Below, in pieces: positions 22,954 through 34,334 of a DNA stretch of 64,000 nt. Origin of the DNA: Mytilisepta virgata (taxonomy: Eukaryota > Mollusca > Bivalvia > Mytilida > Mytilidae). The notes beneath the pieces are model-generated. The model was not told the origin of the DNA, did not search any database, and worked only from the letters and a program-made list of their open reading frames with translations. The translations under genes and the position numbers were made by a program. The stretch's first letter is position 1. Each line of letters starts with the position of its first letter. Where the stretch lies: the NCBI GenBank assembly GCA_028015205.1, contig CM051516.1:47868230-47932229 (forward strand), written 5' to 3'.

Positions 22954-25900
22954 CTACAAAATATATCCAGTTAAAAGTCGTTTGCTTAGTTTAATATATA
23001 CTCTTATTAAATAATGTGATAAAAATAGCCTTAATATGGCAAAATTGTCACGAACAATATTTTTACGTTGCCCTGGTCGTTATTAATACCGGTATTTATC
23101 ACATATTTCATTGAAATAACGCCGATTTTGCATGTGTAATAAAAGCGTAATTTGCAGCATGTTATTTGCCCAACTAAATAATCGTCGTATCATGTAGAAA
23201 CAGCAAGACGCTGATCAAACAACAGGAAAATCTTATTCAGCAGTGAAATTATTTCTTGTTAGTGGCAAAATATGTGATAAATAGATTAATACATGTCCTT
23301 TTTCATATAATTGCCCTTGTTATCAGCCCTCGACTGATATCGTCCTGCAGATATCAAGTTCTCGGGCTGATTACAAGGGCAATATGGAAAAGTCATGTAT
23401 TAATCTTTATCATATACATAGTACTGCATATGATGGTTTTTGAATATGTGTAATGACCGGAAGTGAACAACCCATATCTGCACACACCAGCTAATAACGC
23501 ATTATTCAGGTGCTAATTGAACGTACTCGGGCCGTTATAGTCATATTATACCGATTGAGTCACTTGGTCAGGCTGATATGACTATATCAAACCGGGTGCG
23601 TTCGGAATAAGTACTTAAGCAGTATATGATAAACAGATTAATACATGATATAATCCATATCGGACCGGGTATCATCCCTCGACCCATATCGGCAAGCCCT
23701 AAGTCAGATATGGGAGCCTCAGGATGATACCCGGTCCGATATGGATTGGGGCATTATTAATCTATAAATATTTATATGAAAAAATCCGGTTGATAATTTA
23801 ATATAAAGTCATATTGCCCCGTAATAAAGTTAATATGGAAACAGGTCAATATGGAATCCCATACGGACCAGCAATTTGGAAACAGGGCGATATGAAATTA
23901 GATACAGAACGGCAATTTGAAAACAAGGCAATATGGAATTCCATACGGAGCAGTTCTACAGACTATTTTGTCATACGGACTGGCCATACAGACAAGCTGT
24001 ATGGACTGTTTAGATTATTTAATAAAGTTTTATGAACCTGCTGATTCTGTATTGGCCCTGTATTGATTCAAGGTTAGCTGAATTCGTCCCGAGGCTAATA
24101 CAGAATCAGCAAGTTAGTAACACTATATTATTTTCAGTGCAAATTCCTAAAGTTATTGTTTGCCCTTTTGCGTTGACTTCCAAGCTGAAATACATGTCTA
24201 CTTGCAAATTTACCACTTACAAATACCGGAACCATACAATTCAAACCGTCAGAAGCTGGGTATCAGCAAAATGTTTTTAATCTGCCATTCAAAAATCATA
24301 AAAGGGAATTAAACAAAATAATTGAAAAAGACAAAGTTTGACTTGTGTGCCTATTGTTGTTTTTTTTCAGTTAGCAGTTAGCATAATGCTCTATAGTGCT
24401 GATCCCATTACAAAATACAGAAAGGTAGTCCACCTATTCAACCATATTTGGCATGGATATTCACTAGCACCAGAGGGTGTGTCACTATTGTGGAAATTTG
24501 CCTAGTCCGAGCGGTTTGATTGTTTCAAAGGCTTTCCACAAGTAAGAAAATATAAAAATATATGATTTATTCATTAACAGACAACTCATAAAATCAACAA
24601 TGCACAAATTTCCTCGGTCATAGACGCACCCAGATTTTTAAACATAAATTTGCTAATTTGTTTAGAAACCATTGTAATGTGGGCCATATTGGTCATAAAC
24701 CCGGATCTCCGGAAACAGATTTGAAAAAGGGACCACCTAAGAACTATTACATCAATGTTTGGTGTCAACTGCCCCAGTAGTTCCAGAGGAGAAGATTTAA
24801 ACAGTTTTTGCTGGTTTATATCTTTAGTAGCGTTGGCCACATATTTTGGAGACGCTGATCAAACAACAGGAAAATCTTATTCAGCAGTGGAGAAAAGTTT
24901 GAAAGGGGACCACATAAGAGCCATACCATCAAAGTTTTGTCTCAATTGCCCAAGGAGATGTGCCGCGGGCATCATCGCATAAGTTGAACATATAACTGGT
25001 CCCTTGCAAAAATTTGTTCCAGGGAAGAGGATGTCATTAACGGTAAACACATTTCCAGAAGGACATAGATTTCCAAGTGCTGAACAATTAAAAAATATAT
25101 ATATAAAAGTTTCAAGCTTCAAGAAAAAACAAGTGTTAAGAAGAAATGTTTTGCTCCGTAACGTCTTTCCAATAAGCAATATCAACTAAGCAATTCAGAA
25201 AGACCTATAGTGTCCGCATTAAGATGACATATATAAAAGCTTTCCGTTTTCTGCACAAAATATTTATTCCAGTCTTGGAAAATTCACCCAAGTTAAAAAG
25301 TAGAATACACATGCTCTGAATGTTTTTGTCAATAAACAGTCACACAAGTTCCCAAAAAATATTCACTATTGCTATAAAATTATATTGGCAACATGCAAGT
25401 ATAAAGTTTGGTTCTCAAACATTATTTGGATAGGAGATCTAATCCTGTCAACTCGGACATCTTTTAAAGATTTAAAGAGTTGGTATTCAGTTTTAACACT
25501 TTTGGGTTCAATGGGCACTACTTATCCCAAAAGGTGTACAGAAATTGGACCGAGGTTTGCTTTTCTGCTATTCGGTTCCTTGAAGAGAAGGTATTTACTG
25601 AACATCTTTTCTCCACACTTGATGTATTCGAAGTGTTGGATAACTCAGACAAGAAACTCAAAAAATTCACCAATTCTGTTTCATCTTATCACCCGGTCAT
25701 TCTATCAGTGAATCGGAATTGTCCTATTGTATTGCAATTAGTTGACGGTATAATCGAAACTTCGGTCCTCTATAAACCCACTGTGGCACATTGTTATCTA
25801 ACTTAATCATATCATGCAAAGATAATATTGAAACTTCTCAGTTCGATAGGCTTCAGAGCATATTCAGGATTGACCCAGACTTTAAAATATACTGTGATAA

Positions 25901-28900
25901 AATGGGGAATTTTCTTCTAAAGAGGGGGTAAAAACAAACAGCGATTGACGGGGCTGTGGATTTTTCTCCAAAAAACTCAATATCATACTTGAAAATCTGG
26001 CAATAAATGGGTCTCATTGGTCCTTACCTATTACCCCAATAATGTCGTAATCAGAAACATACTATTACACAACATAAAAAACAGCTATGAAGGACCCGTT
26101 GATGTATTACATTTTTGACGCTGTTACAATAACGTCTCTCACAATGGGAAAAGCCTTAGAACCTCTTATCTAAGCCTAGAACACCATTAGACAGTACTGC
26201 TACTAGTCTATGGAAAAGACCCAGATTTATCCCCTTAAATATTGACAACATAGAGAATCCCGGAGCAGTAGTTATTGTAAGGAAAATGCATTTTGTTAAG
26301 ACCTTGTTAAAATGTAGCATTTGGTCAGTATGCAGTTGAGACAGTTTTATAGGTCAACGATTGAGGTACAAGGTGTACTGAAGGAGCAAAGAACACATGT
26401 TGGAAGATTTTATAGCATGTAAAGCTGCTCATCTTTTGATTGTAACTCAATCAGATGTTATTTTCCTACTATTATTAGACGTAAGTCAAATATGATTTCT
26501 AGTCTTCAGTGTCTGTTCTATTGATTTCATGGACCCAGTATAGATCGTAACCGTACGAATATTTGTGAACCATGGACCAGCCTCGATCGTAGCCGTACGA
26601 ATATTTGTGGACCATGGACCAGCCCCGATCGTAGCTGTACGAAGATCTGTGGAGCATGGACCAGCCTCGATCGTAGCCGTACGAATATTTGTGGACCATG
26701 GACCAGCCTCGATCGTAGCCGTACGAATATTTGTGGACCATGGACAAGCCTCGATCATAGCTTTGTGAGTGTTAGTGAAACTCGGGCCAAATGTGTTTGA
26801 CAGAGTAAGACTGTTTTGCATGCATTATCAATGGAATTCAAAACTCAGGTCCAACAATATTTTAATATTTTTAAATTAGGATTTTTGTTTTTGTTGATTT
26901 TTAATGATGCTTTATTGTGATATGTTATGTACTATTACACGTATACAAAGTGGAGAAAGGGAAAAAAAAAAACATTTACCTGGTTTTTGAATTTGCTGTT
27001 CACAGTACGTTCCGTCATATCCGAATGAACATTTACACGTGACCCATGTTCCATTTTTGTGACAAACTGCTCCATTTTTGCATGGATTATAAGTATTACA
27101 TAAATCTGAAATTAATTTGAAATATACTAAGTTTCAGAGTAAGATTCCTAAAGAGATCTAAAACATCTCAGAACTTTATTCAACTTTCGTTTAATGATTT
27201 TTTCATAATTTTAAGTACCTTAATAAATGTTAAGATAATTAATTAATTTATTACTTGGTTGTCAGATTCAAATAGCCTGGTGATTAATAAAAAGATTTAA
27301 CTTTACCTCATTTATTCATTAACTTTCCAGAGAAACAAAACTAAATGTAAAATAAACTAAAATACTAGTACCAAAGATCCAAAACTAAAATGCCAAAACA
27401 TGAAAAAATTAGTGTGAGCAACACAAACAAACAGACATTAACAGTTTAGCTTAAATTCAAGTATGGTGAATCTTGCACGAGAGAGAGGAAACTCTACATT
27501 TAACAGAATATCAAAATTTATCAACTGGAAATTTCAACACAAGTCTCTTAAAATCATGTCATTGTCGGAACAATAACTAATAAAAATGAAATTAAAACTT
27601 CTTATAAAATTTTCTCAAATTAGATATTGAATCCTAAGGTTGGTCAAATACTCACAAAATTAATGAAAAAAATCTAAAAACATTCTGAATCCGACAGATA
27701 TCTCTGAGGTCGAAAAGTCTTTCCCCCACGCGCAATGCTAATACTATAAAGACTTCTTCAAGTCAGAAAAATCTCTGACTAGTCCTATGTGGATGAGGGA
27801 TATTTTGGTGCTAAATTGTTTGTACATAAAGATCTTTTTTGGCTATCTTACCACAGAAACCGCATGTCTTAAAGCATCCCAAATAGTGGACGTCGTCAGG
27901 ATTTGAACAGATATTGTGATATTTATTTAAATAATCACATTCAGATGAAGTATCAACGCATGGTTCACATGTCCCACAGGAAACCGGACAAATCTCCTTC
28001 CCATGTTGATCATTGCAAACCCCAAACTTATTCACCAGGTAACTACATGATGTATCTTCTTTACATTTAACAGAGACGGTAACTGAATAGATATAATAAT
28101 AATGTTAACGTGTGATACAGACGTTTGAGCGTATAAGGCAAGGAACTACACGCAAACATGTTACACGAACACGGTTCACATTTCTTTTTGTATGTAGAAT
28201 GTTCAACTATCTTAATTACAGGATTAGGTATAGACAAAGCTGACAATGATCTTGTTTTAAGAATACAACCATGACAGTCTGAACAATAACATAATTCGTA
28301 ATATATAAAACACAAATTAAGATGAATTAGGTACAGAGTATGTATGATTTTATTCATTTCTTGGTGTCTTTTGGCTATTTTTATCAGTTTCATGATTTAG
28401 TCCTTGTTGAAACATGTATTATTATTCTTGAACAATAGACTACACAGTCTAAATACTCAAAATATTCACTTGTATTTAAAAGCATGTTATATGTAATAGT
28501 TACACATCAGAAAGATCAAATATTTGGAAAGGGATTTAAAAGGTTATGATATATTCCCTTACCATTGCTTGGTTTAATTGACTGACAGTCATAATTACAC
28601 AAATCTCCGTGGCAACATCTATGGCAGTTAATGGTTTCTTGTAGTCCAGCATCTCGTTTGCCAAAGATACTGCTGGTGGAAATTAAATCACACGCCTAAA
28701 CTTATAAAAATATATAAATGTATAGTAATATGCACTGAGGAGTATGTATCATTCACGAGGGATATATTCATCAACTTTTAAAAATCAACAATTGACTAAA
28801 GCCGCCATCTTAAATGATTGACGGTCTGACATTAGACTATATTTAGTGAACGATGACAGTCCAAGAGTAATCACAGTTGATTTTGGGTAATAGTGACAAT

Positions 28901-31900
28901 TCATTTAAGCCAGTCGGTATACGAAGAATGTCAGTAGTAATGGAAATACCTTTATATTTATCCACACTCTGATGGGGTTTAATTTCTTTGAAGCCTTCTC
29001 TTATATCGTATTTTTATATGTCTTTGATACATCCAGTAGAACAAATACTTACGTATTTTGTTTGACATCCACTGCTATAGAAATTTTCAGCTCCTTTTAA
29101 ATTTGAATCAATAAAACAGATCTAAAACACAAAAATAAGAAATTACTCAATCTATGCATGATGTATTTTTATTTATTGGGTATCAACTGACTGTGTGTTA
29201 TATATAATACACAAGAGTGGACACACAAAAATGTCTCGCCTGTCGTGTATTTCTAATGAAAGTAAATGCTATCAGTATTCGAAAAACAGAGCAAAACACA
29301 AAAACTTAACTATACCCACTGAACCATGGAAATGAGGTCAAGGTCAGATGACTCATGCCAGTTGGACATGCACACCTTACAATCCTTCCATACACCAAAT
29401 ATAGTAGACCTATTGCATACAGTATTTGAAAAACAGGCCAAAACACAAAAACTTAACTATAACCACTGAACCATGAAAATGAGGTCAAGGTCAGATGACA
29501 CCTGCCAGTTAGACATGTACACCTTACAATCCTTCCACACACCAAATATAGTAGATCTATTGCATACAGTATTCGAAAAACAGGCCAAAACACAAAAACT
29601 TAACTATAACCACTGAACCATGAAAATGAGGTCAAGGTCAGATGACACCTGCTAGTTGGACATGTACACCTTACAATCCTTCCATACACCAAATATAGTA
29701 GACCTATTGCATACAGTATTTGAAAAACAGGCCAAAACACAAAAACTTAACTATAACCACTGAACCATGAAAATGAGGTCAAGGTCAGATGACACTTGCC
29801 AGTTAGACATGTACACCTTACAATCCTTCCACACACCAAATATAGTAGATCTATTGCATACAGTATTCGAAAAACAGGCCAAAACACAAAAACTTAACTA
29901 TAACCACTGAACCATGAAAATGAGGTCAAGGTCAGATGACACCTGCTAGTTGGACACGTACACCTTACAATCCTTCCATACACCAAATATAGTAGACCTA
30001 TTGCATACAGTATTCGAAAAACAGGCCAAAACACAAAAACTTAACCATAACCAGTGAACCATGAAAATGAGGTCAAGGTCAGATGACACCTGCCAGTTGG
30101 ACATGTACACCTTATAATCCTTCCATACACCAAATATACTAGACCTATTGCTTATAATATCTGAGATATGGACTTGACCACCAAAACTTAACCTTGTTCA
30201 CTGATCCGTGAAATGGGGTCGAGGTCAATTAAAAACTGTCTGATGGGGATGAGGATCTTGCAAGGTACGCACATACCAAATATAGTTATCCTATTACTAA
30301 TAATAAGAGAGAAATTAACATTACAAAAAATCTTAACTTTTTTTTCAAGTAGTCACTGAACCATGAAAATGAGGTCAAGGACAATGTACATAAGACAGAC
30401 GGAAACTTCGTAACATAAGGCATCTATATACAAAGTATAAAGCATCCAGGTCTTCCACCTTCTGAAATATAAAGCTTTTAAGAAGTGAGTTAACGCCGCC
30501 GCCGCCGCCGGATCACTATCCCTATGTCGAGCTTTCTGCGACTAAAGTCGCAGGCTCGACAACAATACATTCACAGCCTTTGGTGTAACGCACGAGGAAG
30601 CTGTAGTTCTTAACAATACATCATATGGCTTTCTTTTTTTTTTAAAGATATAAACTTATCAATGGTATTACTGTTGCCGCTAAAGTAAAAAACAACTTAC
30701 TTATAATATATATTTCAATTAATAAGTAAAGCCTACTTCATTTTCTGGGCACGTTGTTATTGTTTTACATTCCTCTGCATCAGTAATACCATTGCATTTG
30801 TAACAGACTTGTCCAGTTTTCTGTGGATTACCTGAAAATATACAAGGCAATTGCATAGCAACATAATATTCCTGTATTAATGTTTCTAAATAATGGCTAA
30901 AATGATACGAAAAAAATTAGCCTGGGAATTTATAGGAAGTCTGCTTTACAGTAAAAGGGTTATTAAACGAATACAGGCAGATCATGTAGATGTTATCAAC
31001 TATAATTATACTTCCGAGACGATATTTAGTGCCATTTGGCAATGCGCAGTAATCTCTATCTCATATTCTGAATGCAGAAAACATTTAAAAAAAATAATCG
31101 TCATGACAATCCTTTTGGAAATCATTTTAACTTCAATTTCAGTCTGAATTTTTATTTATTCAATCTCTTTACCAATAGAACTGATGTTAGTACCTTGTTG
31201 AAGATTATTGAATTCTATAGTATGATTTTCTTCAGTAATAGTAGTAACTGTATTATTAACTTGCCAAGCATTAACATCAGCGTTTTTATGTTAAAGTTGG
31301 TAACAAAAGCTTTGAATCTACTGAATAAATATAAAGATATACCCAGTTCCCCACAGCCTGCCGAATTACACAGATCGGTTGTACAACAAGAATGACAATC
31401 TTCGTGTTGTAAAGATTTCACAGCTCTGCCATTACATGTCTGAAAAAAGTCATTGTTTATTAGTAGTATAATACATTATCTAGAATATCCATGGAATAGT
31501 TAGGGAAAAATTAAAACAACACAACTAACTCTGGTGAAAAAACACTATTTGTGTTAAGTATAGGGAACAAACATTAAATATTTTTCGTGGGGTGGGTTTG
31601 GGGGGGGGGGTGAAAAAGTCCTGTCCCAAGCTTTAGTGATAAAGGGTGCAATTGAATTTTACTGGGAAGCAAATAATACAGCATTTAAAGAAAACGTCTC
31701 ACCGAAAAAAGAAATGCTCGCATCTAATAAAGACAATTGAAAACAAAAACAGGAAAAGAGAGAAAACTAAAAATCACATATCGGTGCTACAAAAAACTCA
31801 CCGTGTTCTTGATACATCCAAGATTAAATGATATTTCTCCTGAAGGTTTCAAATACTTCGTCAGACCACATTGCTGAAAATGAAAACATTATTGAGACAG

Positions 31901-33423
31901 ATTTGCAGTGTCATAAATTTGTCCTAAAAACATGCACAACAATATATTAATTTGGAAAAAACATTTTTTGGTCGATCTAGTCATTGTTCATAATTTTTTA
32001 CCTGCTGCGTGAATTTCGGTGCTAGCTCTAAAATTGTACCTAAAGTTAATTACAATAAAGGATACCTTCCTCTTTCTTACTTAGAGTTTTTGTAGATTGT
32101 GAATTTTCTCTACAATTTTTTAGATTATAGATCTGGTTTTCAACATTTAAAGTCCTGAGCCATAAATCGACAAACATTTGTGCATCAAAATTGGTATCAT
32201 AAAACTGATTAAATGTATATGTATATTTTTATTGTCGTCTAGTTTCTTTGGTTTAAATTCACCGAGTTTACAGACAATAAACTTTGTATAGATCTGTACA
32301 CCGAGTGAAAAAAAAATTGCTTACATATACTGAATCAAAATACTTTTGTCTTATTTTATTTAAATTTAATATTCATCTGTATGTAAATGTATGCTTTGGT
32401 GACAATCCGATTATATGAATTTTTAAACCAATAAAATTCTCTTCTGTTCTGTATAGCAAAACCTTTCAAAAGCCAAGTGATTCTACTTTCAACATCCATT
32501 ATCAAAGCGTCAATTTTCAAAGCGATATTGAATAAGATCTTTGGATATTTATTGTTCCCGTAACCTAGAGGTACACGTAACACTTTGGCTACGGATGTTC
32601 AATCTTGTCCCCCCTCCCGCATCGTATTGATTAGAAATTTTCAGAATTAAAGTCGTGTCAAACCCATCCGCTCAGGGTCCCACGCACACTTGTACCATTT
32701 TCAAAATTAACCGATCATTAAGGTTCAAAACTGTATTATTCACAGAATAATAAAGGATGGAGTATACGAATAACCTTGAAATTACTGATGATAACTTTTC
32801 GTCACTAACGGGATCTGCATACAAAACCTCTCTAATGCAGGCATTAAAATTTCTTTTTACATTATTTAAAAATGTACTTGCATCCTCCATTTAAAATGTT
32901 GTAAAAAAGGCCTGATTTAATTGGTCAATTAGTATTCTCCAGCAGACGAGTTCATTGTGCATAGGGTATAAAGGTTATTCCGCATACGTGAACAAACAGT
33001 TACGTGTACCTCTAGGGTACGTGAACAAACTGTTACGCGCACCTCTAGGAACGTAAACAAAGTGTTACGTGTACCTTTAGGTTACGTGAACAAAGTGTTA
33101 CGTGTACCTCTAGGGTACATGAACAAACTGTTACGCGCACCTCTAGGAACGTGAACAAAGTGTTACGTGTACATCTAGGTTACGTGAACAAAATGTTACG
33201 TGTACCTCTAGCGTACGCCAGTGTAACAAAATGTATTATGACCAGAACGGCCCTTCATAGATATTGCACGCTTAATTCTGGTTACTATCTACACGGAATA
33301 TAACTTCAATAATAAAGTTTGATACCACAAGAGCACAAGTATTTACCTGTCTATCAGCACACCTTTCAACATATTCACAAAATCTAGGATGTCTAATGTC
33401 ATTGCAGTTATAACACGTTAAAC
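21710..33423 (-). CDS. Gene 2: LU-LU-ShK-ShK-EGF-IgGFc-binding secreted protein (nine exons, 5' end missing)
   Basis: Nine exons splice in frame by hand: 33,347-33,423, 31,802-31,873 and 31,343-31,439 (first Ly6/uPAR domain); 30,737-30,831, 29,053-29,121 and 28,563-28,695 (second Ly6/uPAR domain); 27,852-28,082 (two ShK-like domains); 26,980-27,105 (EGF-like); 21,710-22,953 (IgGFc-binding domain, stop). The predicted mature part is about 713 residues. Domain boundaries are all phase 1, while introns inside each LU domain are phase 0. A signal-peptide exon should lie upstream of 33,423 but was not identified with confidence. The protein is expected to be secreted, disulfide-rich and glycosylated, with no C-terminal membrane segment. 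Function is unknown; a surface-binding, mucus or immune-recognition role is inference from the domains. Confidence 0.8.
23180..24130. repeat. Cluster of short fold-back modules, unit 2
   Basis: Counterpart of 8,560-9,420 with an additional complete module at about 23,270-23,410, in which ttgcccttgttatcagccc faces gggctgattacaagggcaa around a short loop, enclosed by a further inverted pair (taatacatg and catgtatta). Confidence 0.6.
24680..24960. repeat. Diverged 166-bp-family monomers in gene 2 intron
   Basis: Counterpart of 9,955-10,240. Part of it (near 24,850-24,900) shares acgctgatcaaacaacagg with 23,210-23,240, which suggests a local sequence exchange. Confidence 0.45.
24955..25079 (-). 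pseudogene. Candidate decayed phase-1 exon (unit 2)
   Basis: Counterpart of 10,320-10,457: acceptor TTGTTCAG, open reading LGNLCPSGNVFTVNDILFPG then TNFCKG, followed by a one-base loss that breaks the frame. Unit 1 is broken at a different base. Confidence 0.35.
25480..25960 (+). pseudogene. Reverse-transcriptase fragment, Penelope-like type (unit 2)
   Basis: Counterpart of 10,874-11,340 with the same YKPT..HCYL motif (25,765-25,800) and no catalytic core. Confidence 0.5.
26540..26765. repeat. 42-bp minisatellite, about 5 copies (gene 2 intron)
   Basis: Same unit as 12,079-12,970, but short and mostly of the CpG-rich cgatcgtagccg type. The flanks are identical in both units, so the length difference arose inside the array. 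Confidence 0.95.
26980..27105 (-). CDS. Gene 2 exon: EGF-like domain
   Basis: 126 nt, phase 1 at both ends. Six EGF cysteines (CNTYNPCKNGAVC ... CKCSFGYDGTYC), acceptor TTTCAG, donor CCAG/GTAAAT. Confidence 0.87.
27852..28082 (-). CDS. Gene 2 exon: two ShK-like domains
   Basis: 231 nt, phase 1 at both ends. Twelve cysteines arranged as two C-x4-C-x8/9-C-x8/10-C-x3-C-x2-C modules (CPVSCGTC and CFKTCGFC closings). One Ser/Leu difference from gene 1 in CVDTSSEC. Confidence 0.87.
28563..28695 (-). CDS. Gene 2 exon: second LU domain, part 3
   Basis: 133 nt, phase 0 start and phase 1 end, acceptor TTTAG, donor AATG/GTAAGG. It encodes ACDLISTSSIFGKRDAGL and later CHRCCHGDLCNYDC, the CC-x4-CN signature that closes Ly6/uPAR domains. 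Missing from gene 1's upstream region. Confidence 0.82.
29053..29121 (-). CDS. Gene 2 exon: second LU domain, part 2
   Basis: 69 nt (23 codons), phase 0 at both ends, acceptor TTTTAG, donor TAC/GTAAGT. It reads ICFIDSNLKGAENFYSSGCQ then TKY, the middle finger of the LU fold. Confidence 0.8.
29208..30561. mobile_element. Non-autonomous element with 147-bp tandem core and 3' hairpin (pearl/Helentron-like)
   Basis: Inserted in the intron between LU2 exons 1 and 2 of gene 2. The unoccupied site is seen in unit 1 near 14,557-14,580. A 5-bp aatac flanks both sides. The core (about 29,250-30,160) has about six 147-bp repeats containing tgaaaatgaggtcaaggtca and accaaatatagtaga. The right end has a CGCC trinucleotide run and a strong hairpin: gtcgagc/gctcgac outside ctgcgact-aa-agtcgcag. 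The layout resembles bivalve pearl elements and Helentron-type non-autonomous elements. It has no coding sequence. Confidence 0.65.
30494..30511. repeat. GCC trinucleotide run
   Basis: About six CGC/GCC repeats just before the terminal hairpin of the 29,208-30,561 element; a GC-rich island in AT-rich DNA. Confidence 0.8.
30737..30831 (-). CDS. Gene 2 exon: second LU domain, part 1
   Basis: 95 nt, phase 1 start and phase 0 end, acceptor TTTTCAG, donor GAA/GTAGGC. It reads NPQKTGQVCYKCNGITDAEE then CKTITTCPENE, with the CYxC opening of a Ly6/uPAR domain. Frameshifted or truncated in the other copies. Confidence 0.82.
31343..31439 (-). CDS. Gene 2 exon: first LU domain, part 3
   Basis: 97 nt, phase 0 start and phase 1 end, acceptor TTTTCAG, donor CTGG/GTATAT. 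It reads TCNGRAVKSLQHEDCHSCCT then TDLCNSAGCGEL, the closing CC-x4-CN of a Ly6/uPAR domain. Confidence 0.82.
31802..31873 (-). CDS. Gene 2 exon: first LU domain, part 2
   Basis: 72 nt (24 codons), phase 0 at both ends, acceptor TTTTCAG, donor ACG/GTGAGT. It reads QCGLTKYLKPSGEISFNLGC then IKNT. I found no match to this exon in units 1 or 2. Confidence 0.78.
32985..33218. repeat. 33-bp minisatellite, 7 copies (gene 2 intron)
   Basis: Units of 32-33 bp with cgtgaacaaa and gttacgtgtacctctagg. Consecutive units form a higher-order period of three (about 98 bp), seen twice. A single unit in inverted orientation lies at about 32,563-32,592. Confidence 0.85.
33347..33423 (-). CDS. Gene 2 exon: first LU domain, part 1
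   Basis: 77 nt, phase 1 start and phase 0 end, acceptor TTGCACAG, donor GACAG/GTAAAT. It reads (G)LTCYNCNDIRHPRFCEYVE then RCADRQ, the CYxC opening of a Ly6/uPAR domain. The frame is also open upstream to an ATG at 33,685 through a very hydrophobic, AT-rich stretch, so an unspliced 5' extension cannot be excluded. Confidence 0.78.
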
Positions 33424-33699
33424 CTGTGCAATTAGAATTCATACAATTTTCAATTTTACAGTATGTATTATTCAAATACGTTTTTTTTTTTTTATTAAAC
33501 TCCATAACAATAACACATACTACAGAGATAAAACAAGAAAAAATCGTAAAATAAAATGAAATAAAAATAAAAACAATAAAAACTACATAAACAAATAAAA
33601 TAAATATAAAAAATATTATCGTAATTAAAATTAAAATACAAATATAGGATACAAAAATAAAATATAGCTTCTTTGGTGTCCGCACACATTTACCGTCTT

Positions 33700-34330
33700 C
33701 GGCGTCAGGATGGTAATGTTTGTGCCGTCATGATACAATAGTAATGTCCACCGGGCGACAAATGTGATGTCCAATGCATGTCCGGTAATAATCTTCTTTG
33801 GTTCCAAATTTATATATCCGTTGTTGTGTCAGCGAAGAACGGATACAAAAATTGAGTGTTTCGGAATACGCAGAGTGGCTTTTTTTGTTCGGTATAATAA
33901 AAACAAGTATTTCCTTCATCTGAGACAGACTGCATAATTGTCACCTTTAAGATGCTTTTGATTTCGAAAATAGACTTTATTTACATTTAAACGATCTTGC
34001 TATACAATAAAAGGGTTACTAGCTAGCTTGTGCAATATATAATATTTCTCGGGAAAATTGATAAAGCATTTTATATGATATTTAATACGGCTGTTTGTTT
34101 GTATTTTCCTCGTTTTGTAAATTAGTGCTTTTGTTTTGTTGTGTTTACATTTCCTTGCTTAATTGTTAATTTTAGGAAGATTGTACGTTTATACTTACCA
34201 AATATTATCCTCAATTGTGGTGCCGCTAGGAACACTACAATATATGTGCATCATTATTATACGTAAATTTCTCGTAACCCTTACATCTTCTTCCTCCACA
34301 AGACCGATTTTGGTCTTGTTTGAATAGGTT
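33700..34330. other. Upstream region of gene 2, no gene confirmed
   Basis: Expected to hold the promoter or signal-peptide exon of gene 2, but no signal-peptide-like exon with a phase-1 donor was found. The part near 34,060-34,200 is homologous to 4,450-4,600. Confidence 0.4.
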
Positions 34331-34334
34331 TACG

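Larger units (their letters stand above)
14570..28249. repeat. Tandem segmental duplication, unit 2
   Basis: Second copy of the unit at 1-14,434, in the same order and orientation. After 28,249 unit 1 has lost the matching DNA, while here it continues into gene 2's LU exons. Unit-specific differences include a 153-bp deletion near 26,245 (unit 1 retains 11,640-11,790), a shorter 42-bp minisatellite, an extra 145 bp near 16,076 and a complete fold-back at 23,270-23,410. A third, much more diverged copy of parts of the unit (LU exons, 3' flank, IgGFc exon) spans about 29,075-41,000. Confidence 0.9.

Noticed and set aside
33695..33930. Possible extra exon upstream of gene 2 beginning DEGNTCFYYTEQKK after a CTCAG acceptor
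   Set aside because: The frame meets a stop after about 36 codons, other frames need an unsupported shift, and I recognise no domain. It might be a decayed exon but is not supported.
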